The notes under the pieces: model-generated
What the model saw: the letters and a program-made list of their open reading frames with translations, nothing else
Told to the model about the DNA's origin: nothing
Database searches by the model: none
Shown here: positions 7,654 through 10,182 of the stretch, piece by piece
Layout of the letters: each line of letters opens with the position of its first letter
Position numbering within the stretch: the first letter of the stretch is position 1
NCBI GenBank assembly: GCA_946613735.1
Contig: CAMOFS010000027.1
Location: 1 to 10,182 of the forward strand
Reading direction: 5' to 3'
DNA: 10,182 bases
Origin: an uncultured Lachnospiraceae bacterium
GTDB taxonomy: Bacteria > Bacillota_A > Clostridia > Lachnospirales > Lachnospiraceae
Program-made: the position numbers and the translations under genes

Positions 7654-7655
7654 TT

Positions 7656-8987
7656 TCACAACCCGCTAGTAATAGCATCAAACCATATCTTGAAGCTTTC
7701 AGGAAGCGCAGTGAAATCTATAAGATATCCGCCTTCCGTTTTTTTAATGACCTTGCCATAGGTCTCCCCGGCAAGATCCATACGGATATTATCAAATACC
7801 TCCAAATCGTGAGGTGATTCAAGCAAAACCTGCTCCTCGGAAACCGCCAATATCTTCCCGAGATAACTCTCGTCTGAAACATGCTTGCCCTCCAGCGATC
7901 TGTAGGTAATTACATGGGGCATATCAAGTCCGAAAAGAGGCTTGCGAACTATCTCATATGACACATTATAATCGCCGCCTATACCTATGACCTGAGTAAG
8001 GTGAAGCACTCCGTCTACACCCTTGGGGCTGACATCCGCCTCCTGCTCAATGATAAGTTCCTCCGCGATCTGTTCTCTTGTAGTAGGAGAGATAAGGATC
8101 TGTCCCGCCACGGTATAACTCTCGATACGACCCGTCAGATTGACATTGGATCCGAGTACTCCGTACTTAGTTCGTTTTTCACAACCGATATTTCCTACTA
8201 CCGCCGAGCCGGTATTGATACCGATCCCCATGGAAAGTTCAGGATAGCCCCTCTCCACATTCCACTTGTTGACATCCGCCATAGCGCGCTCCATCTCAAC
8301 TGCCGCCGCAACAGCCTCTGCCGCATGGTTTTCGGAAGCAACGGGGGCTCCGAATACAACAAAGATCCCGTCTCCCAAAAACTCAATGACATTACCATTA
8401 TTCCGGGTAATGCACTCCAGCATAACGCCAAAATAATAATTGAGCATGTCCACTATATCGGAAGGCTTCATTTTTTCGCTCATAGCGGTAAAGCCGCGAA
8501 GGTCGCTCATAAGTATGGTTACGGACCTCTCGTCGCCGCCCATGTCCAGGCCTCCCGGGGTTTCCAGGATTGCCTTGGCAATATCATCCGAAACATATCG
8601 ACCAAAGGTCTCGTGAAGTTTCTCAAGCTCACTGATATCATTGATCAGGGCAAGAACGTTGTTGGAATCACCCTCACCCTTGAGATATCCGGTGGAAACC
8701 AGGTACCTGCGATCTCCCTTATCGGAAGAATAACTCACAGTGAAATTGTGTCTGGTCTCCTTTTCATAGATCGCCTCTACTACAGCATCTCCAAACTCGT
8801 CATAACGTCCCTCCATATTCTGAAGGAAATACTTGAGAGTAAGGCCTTCAAAAGGCGGTTGAAGATCCAACAGCTCGCCGGCCTTGTCATTACAAAGGAT
8901 CACATTGCCATTGTCATCAAAGACCATGACACCCTCAGACATAGTACCAATAAGGTTTTCGTATAATAACAGCTTGTTTGAATCCAT
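7656..8987 (-). CDS. PAS domain-class III adenylate/guanylate cyclase
   Basis: 443 residues. It starts at the ATG at 8987, preceded by AGAGGA 4 bases upstream. Residues about 1-120 are a PAS domain (GTMSEGVMVFDDNGNVILCN and the closing NDISELEKL). A short linker HETFGRYVSDDIA leads to a class III cyclase homology domain, about 150-340. Metal-binding Asp162 (in SDLRGFT) and Asp206 (in FLGDG) are present, as are transition-state Asn283 and Arg287 (in NVNLTGRIE), so it should be active as a dimer. The two purine-recognition positions are atypical: Glu202 where adenylate cyclases have Lys (guanylate cyclases have Glu), and Gly276 where Asp, Thr or Cys is usual. The cyclic nucleotide made is therefore uncertain. 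Residues about 345-443 form an extra beta-rich domain, possibly PilZ-like. No membrane segment is seen, so it is cytoplasmic. It is the first gene of the operon. Confidence 0.92.
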   Translation of the reverse strand: MDSNKLLLYENLIGTMSEGVMVFDDNGNVILCNDKAGELLDLQPPFEGLTLKYFLQNMEGRYDEFGDAVVEAIYEKETRHNFTVSYSSDKGDRRYLVSTGYLKGEGDSNNVLALINDISELEKLHETFGRYVSDDIAKAILETPGGLDMGGDERSVTILMSDLRGFTAMSEKMKPSDIVDMLNYYFGVMLECITRNNGNVIEFLGDGIFVVFGAPVASENHAAEAVAAAVEMERAMADVNKWNVERGYPELSMGIGINTGSAVVGNIGCEKRTKYGVLGSNVNLTGRIESYTVAGQILISPTTREQIAEELIIEQEADVSPKGVDGVLHLTQVIGIGGDYNVSYEIVRKPLFGLDMPHVITYRSLEGKHVSDESYLGKILAVSEEQVLLESPHDLEVFDNIRMDLAGETYGKVIKKTEGGYLIDFTALPESFKIWFDAITSGL

Positions 8988-9037
8988 AATGTCCTCTTTT
9001 CATTAAGAAAGAAGAAAGTTACAAAAAAACCACATTC

Positions 9038-9066
9038 AGTCTATCATAATGGGATTTTCGGGTCAA
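9038..9066 (-). promoter_or_regulatory. Sigma-A-like promoter of the cyclase-transporter operon
   Basis: On the minus strand, -35 TTGACC (9066-9061), a 17-base spacer and -10 TAGACT (9043-9038) give 5/6 and 4/6 matches to consensus. Transcription would start near 9031, leaving a leader of about 44 bases. An overlapping TATGAT is a better -10 but has no matching -35. This is the only convincing promoter seen upstream of the four-gene unit. Confidence 0.5.
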
Positions 9067-9139
9067 TGTTTGCGCTTTTTGAAGAAGCTCAAACACATGA
9101 TATTACATGCTTATGACTACTCTTTTTTATCTTTATGGC

Positions 9140-9215
9140 GATATTTTTATATCCTTTCGAAGATATCGACGACATATCGTTTCAACTATACAATTATATG
9201 GGAAAGGCGATATCG
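9140..9215. promoter_or_regulatory. Cluster of GATAT/ATATC inverted repeats, candidate operators
   Basis: Several related elements lie in about 76 bases: GATAT-tttt-ATATC (9140-9153), GATATCG (9162-9168), CATATCG (9173-9179) and the 8-bp palindrome CGATATCG (9208-9215). The second and third also form an inverted repeat with a 7-base spacer. They flank and overlap the candidate promoter of the HTH gene, as expected for autoregulation by that protein. About 75 bases separate them from the -35 of the opposed cyclase promoter. Confidence 0.4.
9166..9194 (+). promoter_or_regulatory. Candidate promoter of the HTH regulator gene
   Basis: TCGACG (9166-9171), a 17-base spacer and TACAAT (9189-9194) match the -35 and -10 consensus in 4/6 and 5/6 positions. 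The predicted transcription start is near 9201. The -35 overlaps one GATATCG element and another lies just after the start site. Confidence 0.4.
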
Positions 9216-9242
9216 AAATAAAGGATGACACGAGACTTAATC

Positions 9243-9248
9243 AGGAGG
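9243..9248 (+). promoter_or_regulatory. Strong ribosome binding site fixing the HTH gene start
   Basis: A full AGGAGG lies 5 bases before the ATG at 9254. It decides for this start over the in-frame ATG at 9107, whose extra 49 codons run through the promoter and operator region. Confidence 0.8.
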
Positions 9249-9253
9249 AAAAA

Positions 9254-9664
9254 ATGGGCACACAATTGACGGACACAAGGCGCGAAAAAGAGATAATCGA
9301 CTGCATCAGTAAAAACCTGAAGCAGGCCATGGATGAGAAAGGACTCAATCCTTCTCAGATCATGAAGATAACCGGATTGTCACAGGCTGCCGCCTACTCC
9401 GTTTTCAAAAAGGGCAAAAAAACCATACCCACTATTATGACTCTGGACCGGATCGGTGAAGTCCTTAACCTGAGCCTTTCGGAGATACTTCGGGATTGTC
9501 ATCATATGGATATTACACTGAGGGACAGAAAGCTGGGAGAGATCAATATGCTGCTGGAGCAGTCTTCGGACGAGGTTCTTGACCGGGAACTGGCATATCT
9601 GAAGCAAATGAGAGCGATCAACAAGGCTATGAAATCCGAAAACGGAGATACAGATAATCCATGA
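9254..9664 (+). CDS. Small Cro/C1 (XRE)-type helix-turn-helix regulator
   Basis: 136 residues, starting after a perfect AGGAGG. Residues about 18-80 form a Cro/C1-type HTH domain: LKQAMDEKGLNPSQIMKITG, the turn and recognition helix around LSQAAAYSVFKKG (42-54), and a closing helix pair ending LNLSLSEIL. The remaining 55 residues are helical and charged (LDRELAYLKQMRAINKAM). They may mediate dimerisation and match no ligand-binding domain I recognise. The gene is transcribed divergently from the cyclase-transporter operon across about 266 bases containing repeated GATATC-like elements. It is thus the obvious candidate to regulate itself and perhaps the operon, which is an inference from position. 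A strong terminator follows its stop. Confidence 0.85.
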   Translation: MGTQLTDTRREKEIIDCISKNLKQAMDEKGLNPSQIMKITGLSQAAAYSVFKKGKKTIPTIMTLDRIGEVLNLSLSEILRDCHHMDITLRDRKLGEINMLLEQSSDEVLDRELAYLKQMRAINKAMKSENGDTDNP

Positions 9665-9687
9665 TCAGTTTCTTGCCATAACAAGAT

Positions 9688-9724
9688 CGGGGTTGTGAAG
9701 ATAATTCACAACCCCGTTTATTAT
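9688..9724 (+). terminator. Rho-independent terminator after the HTH gene
   Basis: A perfect 12-bp stem, CGGGGTTGTGAA and its complement, surrounds a 5-base loop GATAA (9688-9716). TTTATTAT follows on the plus strand. It begins 23 bases after the HTH stop and separates it from the convergent ABC-2 permease gene. The minus-strand side (ATCTTGTTATGG) is less T-rich, but the hairpin may also stop transcripts arriving from the right. Confidence 0.85.
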
Positions 9725-9739
9725 ACTTAATGCAATTTA

Positions 9740-10182
9740 TCAGGATCCCGTACCGCTATACTTCATAGCACCGTACATCCAGATCTTGTAACTGATATAA
9801 AAGAACACCACCCCTATCACAGGTGACAGCCAGGATAGGATCGGCACTGCGTCCGGCCTCAAGATAACAAGGCTCGGGTAATAAGCAATAAACGCTATAG
9901 GTATCACAAAGGTAAAAATGAACCTGAACACCGGGCTGAAGATGGTGATGGGATACCTGGCATAATCCTTAAACTTAAAGGCCAGATCCAATACATAGAA
10001 TGAATTCTGGATCCAAAAGCAGGTAGCTGCTGCAGCATTTTGCAGAGCTATCATTATAAGGGACGCCGTGATCAAAAATACGACCAGCTTGATGATGGCC
10101 AGTGGTGTCACTGCAAGTCCGATCCTGGACCATGAGTATACTATCGTACCTATACCGAAGGCCAGCTGCCCCAGACCCTTTA
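9740..10182 (-). CDS. ABC-2-type transporter permease, C-terminal part (COG3694-like, 5' partial)
   Basis: The frame is open to the window edge. Codons upstream of the internal ATG at 10111 read GLGQLAFGIGTIVYSWSRIG and so on, so the start lies beyond 10182. The stop is TGA at 9742-9740. The visible 146 or so residues are strongly hydrophobic, with about three or four membrane segments, including LAIIKLVVFLITASLIMIA, FRFIFTFVIPIAFIAYYP and WLSPVIGVVFFYISYKIW. The spacing of ARYPITIFSPVFRFIFTFVIPIAF and the closing WLSPVIG segment fit the ABC2_membrane_6 (COG3694) permeases. Those normally work with a second permease and an ATPase encoded alongside, here presumably to the right of the window. 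It converges with the HTH gene and appears unrelated to the cyclase operon. Confidence 0.75.
   Translation of the reverse strand, partial: KGLGQLAFGIGTIVYSWSRIGLAVTPLAIIKLVVFLITASLIMIALQNAAAATCFWIQNSFYVLDLAFKFKDYARYPITIFSPVFRFIFTFVIPIAFIAYYPSLVILRPDAVPILSWLSPVIGVVFFYISYKIWMYGAMKYSGTGS

Noticed and set aside
7640..7681. N-terminal extension of the ATPase that reads like a lipoprotein signal (MMLLLAGCEKGK)
   Set aside because: It overlaps the end of the cyclase gene, lacks a good ribosome binding site, and a GAF-ATPase must be cytoplasmic. The ATG at 7639 has AAGGA at proper spacing.
8001..8966. 321-codon open frame antisense to the cyclase gene
   Set aside because: It mirrors codon bias of a gene with intact cyclase motifs, has no family resemblance and no ribosome binding site.
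9042..9047. TATGAT as the -10 of the operon promoter
   Set aside because: It is a 5/6 match but lies only 12 bases from TTGACC, with no other -35 at proper distance, so TAGACT was preferred.
9107..9253. Longer start for the HTH protein at 9107
   Set aside because: The extra codons pass through the promoter and palindromes, and there is a perfect AGGAGG directly before the ATG at 9254.

Overview
The window looks like chromosomal DNA of a low-to-mid GC Gram-positive bacterium, most probably a clostridial, Lachnospiraceae-type genome (Butyrivibrio or Roseburia relatives). This rests on strong AGGAGG-type ribosome binding sites, sigma-A-like promoter hexamers, a Gram-positive lipoprotein signal, an FtsX-type permease with very long xxxLxxG heptad arms, and base composition judged by eye. 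The genus assignment is inference.

Layout: (1) 1-563, plus strand: the 3' end of a gene for what looks like an ImmA/IrrE-fold protein without metal ligands. (2) 579-8987, minus strand: four closely spaced genes read in the order PAS-nucleotide cyclase (8987-7656), GAF-ABC ATPase (7639-6413), giant FtsX-family permease (6402-2323) and a lipoprotein made of two different solute-binding domains (2243-579). The gaps are 16, 10 and 79 bases. A promoter candidate precedes the cyclase and a terminator candidate follows the lipoprotein gene. (3) 8988-9253: a divergent regulatory region with two opposed promoters and a cluster of GATATC-like inverted repeats. (4) 9254-9664, plus strand: a small Cro/C1-type HTH regulator, followed by a strong hairpin terminator. 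(5) 9740-10182, minus strand: the C-terminal part of an ABC-2-type permease (COG3694-like) that runs off the right edge.

The four-gene minus-strand unit is the interesting part. A PAS-controlled class III cyclase is encoded just before an ABC ATPase that carries a GAF domain fused to its N-terminus. That GAF domain has a sequence resembling the NK-Xn-F-X3-D motif of cyclic-nucleotide-binding GAF domains. The next gene encodes the partner permease, whose extracellular part contains two heptad arms of at least 31 heptads each on either side of a small tip domain. The last encodes a membrane-anchored lipoprotein joining an amino-acid-binding (SBP_bac_3) domain to a methionine-binding (MetQ/NlpA) domain, with no import permease nearby. 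I propose that a cyclic nucleotide made by the first protein gates ATP-driven movement of the long envelope-spanning arms, and that the lipoprotein reports extracellular amino acids. The gene content and motifs are read from the sequence. The functional link is inference.
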